A stretch of DNA of 64,000 nt from Paratinospora sagittata (lineage: Eukaryota > Streptophyta > Magnoliopsida > Ranunculales > Menispermaceae): the NCBI GenBank assembly GCA_035771175.1, contig JAYMFD010003863.1:1-64000 (forward strand), in the 5' to 3' direction. Position 1 is the first letter of the stretch. Each line of letters starts with the position of its first letter. Positions 25,948-37,416 of the stretch are shown here, piece by piece. Made by a program: the position numbers and the translations under genes. The notes beneath the pieces were generated by a model. The model did not search any database, was not told the DNA's origin, and saw nothing but the letters and a program-made list of their open reading frames with translations.

Positions 25948-27094
25948 TTGTGTATATCGACCTGCTATAGCCTGCTAAACGAGCACATGATACACAACCC
26001 AATAGCACGCTATCCACGTCTGAGATAAAAATCTGATATTTCTGAGGAGAAAAATCTGGACACTTATGCTTGCTCGATTTTTCTATTCCTTACACAGTTT
26101 TGCAAGGTTATCTTAATTGAAATATTTTCTACTAACACCTAGATGATTCCCATTGTCTCGCACGCCCAAAACAACTTTAGATTGAACAATGTTTTGAATT
26201 CAAATCGTTTTGTACTCTCTTGCTCTTTAACCTGCAGCTTCTAATTTTATAAAACACTCATTCTCTGCTTTTCAAAAATACAACACACATGATTTTTGCA
26301 AGTTAGATTGAGCTTTCCAAAGAGTTTTCCAAGAGAAGAAGCCTCAAATTGAATCAAAATTGCAATCTGTCTTGATGATAACGTCATTGTTCAGCAAGTT
26401 CTTCATTTTATTCCTTTTGTGCTTAGATTTGCAGAGACTATCCTTTGTTTTAAACTGTAAGTATATGAAGTGGTCTCGGAAAGGTAACACATAAAAAACG
26501 AACACATCACCTGTATTGCATCAAGAACACATCAAACAATAGCTTTCGAAGTCTACAAAAAATCAAGCTCGAAGAACGATGACATATCTCACGTCTAATG
26601 CATTAGTTTGATCTTTGGTGTGTAGGGTAAAATCTCGATCAATCTCAGCACTAAAACTCTGAAAATTGCAAAGTCTTCAAAATCACTTCGATATAGTATT
26701 TCATTTTGAAAAAATGATGTTCGAAAGGTTTTAATCATAATTTCAATGAGATTCGAATTATTTAAAAATTATTAATCTTATATCAATATGTTTTGTGTCA
26801 ATGGAATGGTTCTTAAGTGTCAAAATATTAATTTTTCAAAAATAAGGCTATCCGCAAATTGGCCAAAATTTTCCAGAAGGCACTAGCGCACTATCAGTGT
26901 TGATAGCACGCTGATAGGGTTCTATAATAAAACATACGTTTTTCTGAAAAATTATCTATAGCGCGCTATCCCCTTTGATAACTCCTTATAAAGCTGTTGC
27001 AGTGATCTTTCCATTTTTAGTGTGATGGGCAATAGCGCGCTATAGGCCTTGATAACACGCTATCGGAAAGTCTAAAAAACTCGAGCTCACGGGT
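25948..27094 (+). repeat. Satellite unit 23
   Basis: CTGAGATAAAA near 26021 puts T at u79, which makes a stop in the short open frame seen in other units. TGAGGAG near 26043 recurs in units 32 and 34. TATCCGCAAATT near 26850 is private. Confidence 0.95.
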
Positions 27095-28241
27095 TTGTGT
27101 ATATCGACCTGCTATAGCCTGCTAAACGAGCACATGATACACAACCCAATAGCACGCTATCCACGTCTTAGAGAAAAATCTGATATTTCTGACGAGAAAA
27201 ATCTGGACACTTATGCTTGCTCGATTTTTCTATTCCTTACACAGTTTTGCAAGGTTATCTTAATTGAAATATTTTCTACTAACACCTAGATGATTCCCAT
27301 TGTCTCGCACGCCCAAAACAACTTTAGATTGAACAATGTTTTGAATTCAAATCGTTTTGTACTCTCTTGCTCTTTAACCTGCAACTTCTAATTTTATAAA
27401 ACACTCATTCTCTGCTTTTCAAAAATACAACACACATGATTTTTGCAAGTTAGATTGAGCTTTCCAAAGAGTTTTCCAAGAGAAGAAGCCTCAAATTGAA
27501 TCAAAATTGCAATCTGTCTTGATGATAACGTCATTGTTCAGCAAGTTCTTCATTTTATTCCTTTTGTGCTTAGATTTGCAGAGACTATCCTTTGTTTTAA
27601 ACTGTAAGTATATGAAGTGGTCTCGGAAAGGTAACACATAAAAAACGAACACATCACCTGTATTGCATCAAGAACACATCAAACAATAGCTTTCGAAGTC
27701 TACAAAAAATCAAGCTCGAAGAACGATGACATATCTCACGTCTAATGCATTAGTTTGATCTTTGGTGTGTAGGGTAAAATCTCGATCAATCTCAGCACTA
27801 AAACTCTGAAAATTGCAAAGTCTTCAAAATCACTTCGATATAGTATTTCATTTTGAAAAAATGATGTTCGAAAGGTTTTAATCATAATTTCAATGAGATT
27901 CGAATTATTTAAAAATTATTAATCTTATATCAATATGTTTTGTGTCAATGGAATGGTTCTTAAGTGTCAAAATATTAATTTTTCAAAAATAAGGCTATCC
28001 GGCAATTGGCCAAAATTTTCCAGAAGGCACTAGCGCACTATCAGTGTTGATAGCACGCTGATAGGGTTCTATAATAAAACATACGTTTTTCTGAAAAATT
28101 ATCTATAGCGCGCTATCCCCTTTGATAACTCCTTATAAAGCTGTTGCAGTGATCTTTCCATTTTTAGTGTGATGGGCAATAGCGCGCTATAGGCCTTGAT
28201 AACACGCTATCGGAAAGTCTAAAAAACTCGAGCTCACGGGT
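27095..28241 (+). repeat. Satellite unit 24
   Basis: GTCTTAGAG as in units 19, 22 and 35; otherwise very close to unit 27. Confidence 0.95.
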
Positions 28242-29388
28242 TTGTGTATATCGACCTGCTATAGCCTGCTAAACGAGCACATGATACACAACCCAATAGC
28301 ACGCTATCCACGTCTGAGAGAAAAATCTGATATTTCTGACGAGAAAAATCTGGACACTTATGCTTGCTCGATTTTTCTATTCCTTACACAGTTTTGCAAG
28401 GTTATCTTAATTGAAATATTTTCTACTAACACCTAGATGATTCCCATTGTCTCGCACGCCCAAAACAACTTTAGATTGAACAATGTTTTGAATTCAAATC
28501 GTTTTGTACTCTCTTGCTCTTTAACCTGCAACTTCTAATTTTATAAAACACTCATTCTCTGCTTTTCAAAAATACAACACACATGATTTTTTCAAGTTAG
28601 ATTGAGCTTTCCAAAGAGTTTTCCAAGAGAAGAAGCCTCAAATTGAATCAAAATTGCAATCTGTCTTGATGATAACGTCATTGTTCAGCAAGTTCTTCAT
28701 TTTATTCCTTTTGTGCTTAGATTTGCAGAGACTATCCTTTGTTTTAAACTGTAAGTATATGAAGTGGTCTCGGAAAGGTAACACATAAAAAACGAACACA
28801 TCACCTGTATTGCATCAAGAACACATCAAACAATAGCTTTCGAAGTCTACAAAAAATCAAGCTCGAAGAACGATGACATATCTCACGTCTAATGCATTAG
28901 TTTGATCTTTGGTGTGTAGGGTAAAATCTCGATCAATCTCAGCACTAAAACTCTGAAAATTGCAAAGTCTTCAAAATCACTTCGATATAGTATTTCATTT
29001 TGAAAAAATGATGTTCGAAAGGTTTTAATCATAATTTCAATGAGATTCGAATTATTTAAAAATTATTAATCTTATATCAATATGTTTTGTGTCAATGGAA
29101 TGGTTCTTAAGTGTCAAAATATTAATTTTTCAAAAATAAGGCTATCCGGCAATTGGCCAAAATTTTCCAAAAGGCACTAGCGCACTATCAGTGTTGATAG
29201 CACGCTGATAGGGTTCTATAATAAAACATACGTTTTTCTGAAAAATTATCTATAGCGCGCTATCCCCTTTGATAACTCCTTATAAAGCTGTTGCAGTGAT
29301 CTTTCCATTTTTAGTGTGATGGGCAATAGCGCGCTATAGGCCTTGATAACACGCTATCGGAAAGTCTAAAAAACTCGAGCTCACGGGT
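28242..29388 (+). repeat. Satellite unit 25
   Basis: Nearly consensus. TTTTTTCAAG near 28587 and TTTTCCAAAAGG near 29163 are private. Confidence 0.95.
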
Positions 29389-29839
29389 TTGTGTATATCG
29401 ACCTGCTATAGCCTGCTAAACGAGCACATGATACACAACCCAATAGCACGCTATCCACGTCTGAGAGAAAAATCTGATATTTCTGACGAGAAAAATCTGG
29501 ACACTTATGCTTGCTCGATTTTTCTATTCCTTACACAGTTTTGCAAGGTTATCTTAATTGAAATATTTTCTACTAACACCTAGATGATTCCCATTGTCTC
29601 GCACGCCCAAAACAACTTTAGATTGAACAATGTTTTGAATTCAAATCGTTTTGTACTCTTTTGCTCTTTAACCTGCAACTTCTAATTTTATAAAACACTC
29701 ATTCTCTGCTTTTCAAAAATACAACACACATGATTTTTGCAAGTTAGATTGAGCTTTCCAAAGAGTTTTCCAAGAGAAGAAGCCTCAAATTGAATCAAAA
29801 TTGCAATCTGTCTTGATGATAACGTCATTGTTCAGCAAG

Positions 29840-29905
29840 TTCTTCATTTTATTCCTTTTGTGCTTAGATTTGCAGAGACTATCCTTTGTTTTAAACTGTA
29901 AGTAT
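29840..29905 (+). other. Splice-like acceptor and donor flanking 22 nt (reference example)
   Basis: A pyrimidine-rich stretch ends in GCTTAGATTTGCAG at 29875. Twenty-two bases follow, then GTAAGTAT at 29898-29905, an excellent match to a 5' splice donor. The donor is present in every unit I checked; the acceptor-like CAG is lost in unit 47. There is no evidence that this DNA is transcribed, and with many copies of a chance sequence this may mean nothing. Confidence 0.3.
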
Positions 29906-30119
29906 ATGAAGTGGTCTCGGAAAGGTAACACATAAAAAACGAACACATCACCTGTATTGCATCAAGAACACATCAAACAATAGCTTTCGAAGTCTACAAA
30001 AAATCAAGCTCGAAGAACGATGACATATCTCACGTCTAATGCATTAGTTTGATCTTTGGTGTGTAGGGTAAAATCTCGATCAATCTCAGCACTAAAACTC
30101 TGAAAATTGCAAAGTCTTC

Positions 30120-30300
30120 AAAATCACTTCGATATAGTATTTCATTTTGAAAAAATGATGTTCGAAAGGTTTTAATCATAATTTCAATGAGATTCGAATT
30201 ATTTAAAAATTATTAATCTTATATCAATATGTTTTGTGTCAATGGAATGGTTCTTAAGTGTCAAAATATTAATTTTTCAAAAATAAGGCTATCCGGCAAT
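30120..30300. other. A+T-rich segment of the unit (reference example)
   Basis: This stretch is dominated by A and T runs such as GAAAAAATGATG, TTTAAAAATTATTAATC and TTTTTCAAAAATAAGG, and it precedes the palindrome cluster in each unit. No gene or binding motif is recognised. The A-tracts could affect nucleosome placement, which is inference. Confidence 0.5.
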
Positions 30301-30331
30301 TGGCCAAAATTTTCCAGAAGGCACTAGCGCA

Positions 30332-30601
30332 CTATCAGTGTTGATAGCACGCTGATAGGGTTCTATAATAAAACATACGTTTTTCTGAAAAATTATCTAT
30401 AGCGCGCTATCCCCTTTGATAACTCCTTATAAAGCTGTTGCAGTGATCTTTCCATTTTTAGTGTGATGGGCAATAGCGCGCTATAGGCCTTGATAACACG
30501 CTATCGGAAAGTCTAAAAAACTCGAGCTCACGGGTTTGTGTATATCGACCTGCTATAGCCTGCTAAACGAGCACATGATACACAACCCAATAGCACGCTA
30601 T
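30332..30601. other. Palindrome cluster across a unit junction (reference example)
   Basis: Seven short dyads lie in 270 bases: CTATCA-gtgt-TGATAG (30332-30347), GATAGCACGCTGATAG (30343-30358), ATAGCGCGCTAT (30399-30410 and again 30473-30484), GATAACACGCTATC (30492-30505), GCTATAGC (30552-30559) and ATAGCACGCTAT (30590-30601). All are variants of a GATAGC/GCTATC theme and recur in nearly every unit. They could be protein-binding sites or form hairpins; function is unknown. Confidence 0.85.
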
Positions 30602-30783
30602 CCACGTCTGAGAGAAAAATCTGATATTTCTGACGAGAAAAATCTGGACACTTATGCTTGCTCGATTTTTCTATTCCTTACACAGTTTTGCAAGGTTATC
30701 TTAATTGAAATATTTTCTACTAACACCTAGATGATTCCCATTGTCTCGCACGCCCAAAACAACTTTAGATTGAACAATGTTTT

Positions 30784-30789
30784 GAATTC
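30784..30789. other. Once-per-unit EcoRI site (reference example)
   Basis: GAATTC occurs once per unit at u249-254. I found it lost only in unit 7 (GGATTC, 7844) and unit 54 (GAATTG, 61742). A digest should therefore give mostly 1147-bp fragments with two dimers. Confidence 0.85.
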
Positions 30790-31667
30790 AAATCGTTTTG
30801 TACTCTTTTGCTCTTTAACCTGCAACTTCTAATTTTATAAAACACTCATTCTCTGCTTTTCAAAAATACAACACACATGATTTTTGCAAGTTAGATTGAG
30901 CTTTCCAAAGAGTTTTCCAAGAGAAGAAGCCTCAAATTGAATCAAAATTGCAATCTGTCTTGATGATAACGTCATTGTTCAGCAAGTTCTTCATTTTATT
31001 CCTTTTGTGCTTAGATTTGCAGAGACTATCCTTTGTTTTAAACTGTAAGTATATGAAGTGGTCTCGGAAAGGTAACACATAAAAAACGAACACATCACCT
31101 GTATTGCATCAAGAACACATCAAACAATAGCTTTCGAAGTCTACAAAAAATCAAGCTCGAAGAACGATGACATATCTCACGTCTAATGCATTAGTTTGAT
31201 CTTTGGTGTGTAGGGTAAAATCTCGATCAATCTCAGCACTAAAACTCTGAAAATTGCAAAGTCTTCAAAATCACTTCGATATAGTATTTCATTTTGAAAA
31301 AATGATGTTCGAAAGGTTTTAATCATAATTTCAATGAGATTCGAATTATTTAAAAATTATTAATCTTATATCAATATGTTTTGTGTCAATGGAATGGTTC
31401 TTAAGTGTCAAAATATTAATTTTTCAAAAATAAGGCTATCCGGCAATTGGCCAAAATTTTCCAGAAGGCACTAGCGCACTATCAGTGTTGATAGCACGCT
31501 GATAGGGTTCTATAATAAAACATACGTTTTTCTGAAAAATTATCTATAGCGCGCTATCCCCTTTGATAACTCCTTATAAAGCTGTTGCAGTGATCTTTCC
31601 ATTTTTAGTGTGATGGGCAATAGCGCGCTATAGGCCTTGATAACACGCTATCGGAAAGTCTAAAAAA

Positions 31668-31676
31668 CTCGAGCTC
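31668..31676. other. Overlapping XhoI/SacI site once per unit (reference example)
   Basis: CTCGAGCTC contains CTCGAG and GAGCTC. Both are lost at the end of unit 48 (CTCAAGCTC). XhoI alone is lost just before unit 1 (TTCGAGCTC). Confidence 0.85.
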
Positions 31677-31682
31677 ACGGGT

Positions 31683-32829
31683 TTGTGTATATCGACCTGC
31701 TATAGCCTGCTAAACGAGCACATGATACACAACCCAATAGCACGCTATCCACGTCTGAGAGAAAAATCTGATATTTCTGACGAGAAAAATCTGGACACTT
31801 ATGCTTGCTCGATTTTTCTATTCCTTACACAGTTTTGCAAGGTTATCTTAATTGAAATATTTTCTACTAACACCTAGATGATTCCCATTGTCTCGCACGC
31901 CCAAAACAACTTTAGATTGAACAATGTTTTGAATTCAAATCGTTTTGTACTCTCTTGCTCTTTAACCTGCAACTTCTAATTTTATAAAACACTCATTCTC
32001 TGCTTTTCAAAAATACAACACACATGATTTTTGCAAGTTAGATTGAGCTTTCCAAAGAGTTTTCCAAGAGAAGAAGCCTCAAATTGAATCAAAATTGCAA
32101 TCTGTCTTGATGATAACGTCATTGTTCAGCAAGTTCTTCATTTTATTCCTTTTGTGCTTAGATTTGCAGAGACTATCCTTTGTTTTAAACTGTAAGTATA
32201 TGAAGTGGTCTCGGAAAGGTAACATATAAAAAACGAACACATCACCTGTATTGCATCAAGAACACATCAAACAATAGCTTTCGAAGTCTACAAAAAATCA
32301 AGCTCGAAGAACGATGACATATCTCACGTCTAATGCATTAGTTTGATCTTTGGTGTGTAGGGTAAAATCTCGATCAATCTCAGCACTAAAACTCTGAAAA
32401 TTGCAAAGTCTTCAAAATCACTTCGATATAGTATTTCATTTTGAAAAAATGATGTTCGAAAGGTTTTAATCATAATTTCAATGAGATTCGAATTATTTAA
32501 AAATTATTAATCTTATATCAATATGTTTTGTGTCAATGGAATGGTTCTTAAGTGTCAAAATATTAATTTTTCAAAAATAAGGCTATCCGGCAATTGGCCA
32601 AAATTTTCCAGAAGGCACTAGCGCACTATCAGTGTTGATAGCACGCTGCTAGCGTTCTATAATAAAACATACGTTTTTCTGAAAATTTATCTATAGCGCG
32701 CTATCCCCTTTGATAACTCCTTATAAAGCTGTTGCAGTGATCTTTCCATTTTTAGTGTGATGGGCAATAGCGCGCTATAGGCCTTGATAACACGCTATCG
32801 GAAAGTCTAAAAAACTCGAGCTCACGGGT
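31683..32829 (+). repeat. Satellite unit 28
   Basis: GTAACATATAAA near 32220 is private. GCTGCTAGCGTTC creates an NheI site at 32648-32653, the only one I noticed. CTGAAAATTTATC is shared with unit 29. Confidence 0.95.
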
Positions 32830-33976
32830 TTGTGTATATCGACCTGCTATAGCCTGCTAAACGAGCACATGATACACAACCCAATAGCACGCTATCCACG
32901 TCTGAGAGAAAAATCTGATATTTCTGACGAGAAAAATCTGGACACTTATGCTTGCTCGATTTTTCTATTCCTTACACAGTTTTGCAAGGTTATCTTAATT
33001 GAAATATTTTCTACTAACACCTAGATGATTCCCATTGTCTCGCACGCCCAAAACAACTTTAGATTGAACAATGTTTTGAATTCAAATCGTTTTGTACTCT
33101 CTTGCTCTTTAACCTGCAACTTCTAATTTTATAAAACACTCATTCTCTGCTTTTCAAAAATACAACACACATGATTTTTGCAAGTTAGATTGAGCTTTCC
33201 AAAGAGTTTTCCAAGAGAAGAAGCCTCAAATTGAATCAAAATTGCAATCTGTCTTGATGATAACGTCATTGTTCAGCAAGTTCTTCATTTTATTCCTTTT
33301 GTGCTTAGATTTGCAGAGACTATCCTTTGTTTTAAACTGTAAGTATATGAAGTGGTCTCGGAAAGGTAACACATAAAAAACGAACACATCACCTGTATTG
33401 CATCAAGAACACATCAAACAATAGCTTTCGAAGTCTACAAAAAATCAAGCTCGAAGAACGATGACATATCTCACGTCTAATGCATTAGTTTGATCTTTGG
33501 TGTGTAGGGTAAAATCTCGATCAATCTCAGCACTAAAACTCTGAAAATTGCAAAGTCTTCAAAATCACTTCGATATAGTATTTCATTTTGAAAAAATGAT
33601 GTTCGAAAGGTTTTAATCATAATTTCAATGGTATTCGAATTATTTAAAAATTATTTATCTTATACCAATATGTTTTGTGTCAATGGAATGGTTCTTAAGT
33701 GTCAAAATATTAATTTTTCAAAAATAAGGCTATCCGGCAATTGGCCAAAATTTTCCAGAAGGCACTAGCGCACTATCAGTGTTGATAGCACGCTGATAGG
33801 GTTCTATAATAAAACATACGTTTTTCTGAAAATTTATCTATAGCGCGCTATCCCCTTTGATAACTCCTTATAAAGCTGTTGCAGTGATCTTTCCATTTTT
33901 AGTGTGATGGGCAATAGCGCGCTATAGGCCTTGATAACACGCTATCGGAAAGTCTAAAAAACTCGAGCTCACGGGT
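32830..33976 (+). repeat. Satellite unit 29
   Basis: Four private substitutions lie within 35 bases (33631, 33632, 33656, 33665). CTGAAAATTTATC near 33826 is shared with unit 28. Confidence 0.95.
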
Positions 33977-35123
33977 TTGTGTATATCGACCTGCTATAGC
34001 CTGCTAAACGAGCACATGATACACAACCCAATAGCACGCTATCCACGTCTGAGAGAAAAATCTGATATTTCTGACGAGAAAAATCTGGACACTTATGCTT
34101 GCTCGATTTTTCTATTCCTCACACAGTTTTGCAAGGTTATCTTAATTGAAATATGTTCTACTAACACCTAGATGATTCCCATTGTCTCGCACGCCCAAAA
34201 CAAATTTAGATTGAACAATGTTTTGAATTCAAATCGTTTTGTACTCTCTTGCTCTTTAACCTGCAACTTCTAATTTTATAAAACACTCATTCTGTGCTTT
34301 TCAAAAATACAACACACATGATTTTTGCAAGTTAGATTGAGCTTTCCAAAGAGTTTTCCAAGAGAAGAAGCCTCAAATTGAATCAAAATTGCAATCTGTC
34401 TTGATGATAACGTCATTGTTCAGCAAGTTCTTCATTTTATTCCTTTTGTGCTTAGATTTGCAGAGACTATCCTTTGTTTTAAACTGTAAGTATATGAAGT
34501 GGTCTCGGAAAGATAACACATCAAAAACGAACACATCACCTGTATTGCATCAAGAACACATCAAACAATAGCTTTCGAAGTCTACAAAAGATCAAGCTCG
34601 AAGAACGATGACATATCTCACGTCTAATGCATTAGTTTGATCTTTGGTGTGTAGGGTAAAATCTCGATCAATCTCAGCACTAAAACTCTGAAAATTGCAA
34701 AGTCTTCAAAATCACTTCGATATAGTATTTCATTTTGAAAAAATGATGTTCGAAAGGTTTTAATCATAATTTCAATGAGATTCAAATTATTTAAAAATTA
34801 TTAATCTTATATCAATATGTTTTGTGTCAATGGAATGGTTCTTAAGTGTCAAAATATTAATTTTTCAAAAATAAGGCTATCCGGCAATTGGCCAAAATTT
34901 TTCAGAAGGCACTAGCGCACTATCAGTGTTGATAGCACGCTGATAGGGTTCTATAATAAAACATAAGTTTTTCTGAAAAATTATCTATAGCGCGCTATCC
35001 CCTTTGATAACTCCTTATAAAGCTGTTGCAGTGATCTTTCCATTTTTAGTGTGATGGGCAATAGCGCGCTATAGGCCTTGATAACACGCTATCGGAAAGT
35101 CTAAAAAACTCGAGCTCATGGGT
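33977..35123 (+). repeat. Satellite unit 30
   Basis: First unit with AATATGTTCTAC (shared with 31 and 33) and AACAAATTTAG. It switches to GATAACACATC. GATTCAAATTA near 34781, TTTTTCAGAAGG near 34899 and CATAAGTTT near 34963 are local changes. It ends in CTCATGGG. Confidence 0.95.
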
Positions 35124-36270
35124 TTGTGTATATCGACCTGCTATAGCCTGCTAAACGAGCACATGATACACAACCCAACAGCACGCTATCCACGTCTGAG
35201 AGAAAAATCTGATATTTCTGACGAGAAAAATCTGGACACTTATGCTTGCTCGATTTTTCTATTCCTTACACAGTTTTGCAAGGTTATCTTAATTGAAATA
35301 TGTTCTACTAACACCTAGATGATTCCCATTGTCTCGCACGCCCAAAACAAATTTAGATTGAACAATGTTTTGAATTCAAATCGTTTTGTACTCTCTTGCT
35401 CTTTAACCTGCAACTTCTAATTTTATAAAACACTCATTCTCTGCTTTTCAAAAATACAACACACATGATTTTTGCAAGTTAGATTGAGCTTTCCAAAGAG
35501 TTTTCCAAGAGAAGAAGCCTCAAATTGAATCAAAATTGCAATCTGTCTTGATGATAACGTCATTGTTCAGCAAGTTCTTCATTTTATTCCTTTTGTGCTT
35601 AGATTTGCAGAGACTAGCCTTTGTTTTAAACTGTAAGTATATGAAGTGGTCTCGGAAAGATAACACATCAAAAACGAACACATCACCTGTATTGCATCAA
35701 GAACACATCAAACAATAGCTTTCGAAGTCTACAAAAGATCAAGCTCGAAGAACGATGACATATCTCACGTCTAATGCATTAGTTTGATCTTTGGTGTGTA
35801 GGGTAAAATCTCGATCAATCTCAGCACTAAAATTCTGAAAATTGCAAAGTCTTCAAAATCACTTCGATATAGTATTTCATTTTGAAAAAATGATGTTCGA
35901 AAGGTTTTAATCATAATTTCAATGAGATTCGAATTATTTAAAAATTATTAATCTTATATCAATATGTTTTGTGTCAATGGAATGGTTCTTAAGTGTCAAA
36001 ATATTAATTTTTCAAAAATAAGGCTATCCGGCAATTGGCCAAAATTTTCCAGAAGGCACTAGCGCACTATCAGTGTTGATAGCACGCTGATAGGGTTCTA
36101 TAATAAAACATACGTTTTTCTGAAAAATTATCTATAGCGCGCTATCCCCTTTGATAACTCCTTATAAAGCTGTTGCAGTGATCTTTCCATTTTTAGTGTG
36201 ATGGGCAATAGCGCGCTATAGGCCTTGATAACACGCTATCGGAAAGTCTAAAAAACTCGAGCTCACGGGT
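35124..36270 (+). repeat. Satellite unit 31
   Basis: AATATGTTCTAC and AACAAATTTAG. CCCAACAGCACG near 35176 and GACTAGCCTTTG near 35612 are private. Confidence 0.95.
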
Positions 36271-37416
36271 TTGTGTATATCGACCTGCTATAGCCTGCTA
36301 AACGAGCACATGATACACAACCCAATAGCACGCTATCCACGTCTGAGAGAAAAATTGATATTTCTGAGGAGAAAAATCTGGACACTTATGCTTGCTCGAT
36401 TTTTCTATTCCTTACACAGTTTTGCAAGGTTATCTTAATTGAAATATTTTCTACTAACACCTAGATGATTCCCATTGTCTCGCACGCCCAAAACAACTTT
36501 AGATTGAACAATGTTTTGAATTCAAATCGTTTTGTACTCTCTTGCTCTTTAACCTGCAACTTCTAATTTTATAAAACACTCATTCTCTGCTTTTCAAAAA
36601 TACAACACACATGATTTTTGCAAGTTAGATTGAGCTTTCCAAAGAGTTTTCCAAGAGAAGAAGCCTCAAATTGAATCAAAATTGCAATCTGTCTTGATGA
36701 TAACGTCATTGTTCAGCAAGTTCTTCATTTTATTCCTTTTGTGCTTAGATTTGCAGAGACTATCCTTTGTTTTAAACTGTAAGTATATGAAGTGGTCTCG
36801 GAAAGATAACACATCAAAAACGAACACATCACCTGTATTGCATCAAGAACACATCAAACAATAGCTTTCGAAGTCTACAAAAGATCAAGCTCGAAGAACG
36901 ATGACATATCTCACGTCTAATGCATTAGTTTGATCTTTGGTGTGTAGGGTAAAATCTCGATCAATCTCAGCACTAAAACTCTGAAAATTGCAAAGTCTTC
37001 AAAATCACTTCGATATAGTATTTCATTTTGAAAAAATGATGTTCGAAAGGTTTTAATCATAATTTCAATGAGATTCGAATTATTTAAAAATTATTAATCT
37101 TATATCAATATGTTTTGTGTCAATGGAATGGTTCTTAAGTGTCAAAATATTAATTTTTCAAAAATAAGGCTATCCGGCAATTGGCCAAAATTTTCCAGAA
37201 GGCACTAGCGCACTATCAGTGTTGATAGCACGCTGATAGGGTTCTATAATAAAACATACGTTTTTCTGAAAAATTATCTATAGCGCGCTATCCCCTTTGA
37301 TAACTCCTTATAAAGCTGTTGCAGTGATCTTTCCATTTTTAGTGTGATGGGCAATAGCGCGCTATAGGCCTTGATAACACGCTATCGGAAAGTCTAAAAA
37401 ACTCGAGCTCACGGGT
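36271..37416 (+). repeat. Satellite unit 32 (1146 bp)
   Basis: One C is missing near 36355 (GAGAAAAATTGATA for ...ATCTGATA). TGAGGAG follows, as in unit 34. Confidence 0.95.

Larger units (their letters stand above)
29389..30535 (+). repeat. Satellite unit 26
   Basis: Nearly identical to unit 27; both have TACTCTTTTGCTC (here near 29653), also seen in unit 35. Confidence 0.95.
30536..31682 (+). repeat. Satellite unit 27 (reference copy)
   Basis: Clean 1147-base copy used here for unit coordinates. Landmarks are EcoRI at 30784-30789, the splice-like acceptor and donor between about 30990 and 31052, the palindrome cluster beginning near 31479, XhoI at 31668-31673 and SacI at 31671-31676. It carries CGAGCA, G at u79, A at u168, T at u247, GGTAACACATA, CATACG and CTGAAAAATT. 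Confidence 0.97.
19051..33976 (+). repeat. Homogenised single-unit block (units 17-29)
   Basis: Thirteen consecutive units of exactly 1147 bases share CGAGCA, GGTAACACATA, A at u168, and CTGAAAAATT or a one-base derivative. Most differ from unit 27 by only a few substitutions. Weak substructure remains: CATTATCTCGC in units 18, 20 and 21, CCTGCAGCTTC in 18 and 20-23, and GTCTTAGAG in 19, 22 and 24. Confidence 0.88.

Noticed and set aside
30428..30440. TATA-like promoter element (CTTATAAAGC)
   Set aside because: A TATAAA match in A/T-rich DNA is expected by chance, and nothing downstream looks like a gene.
30399..30484. Rho-independent terminators or bacterial operators at the palindromes
   Set aside because: No U-tract follows the stems and the array is not bacterial in character.
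30332..30601. CENP-B box or telomeric repeat in the palindrome region
   Set aside because: Neither the CENP-B box consensus nor TTAGGG/TTTAGGG-type runs are present.
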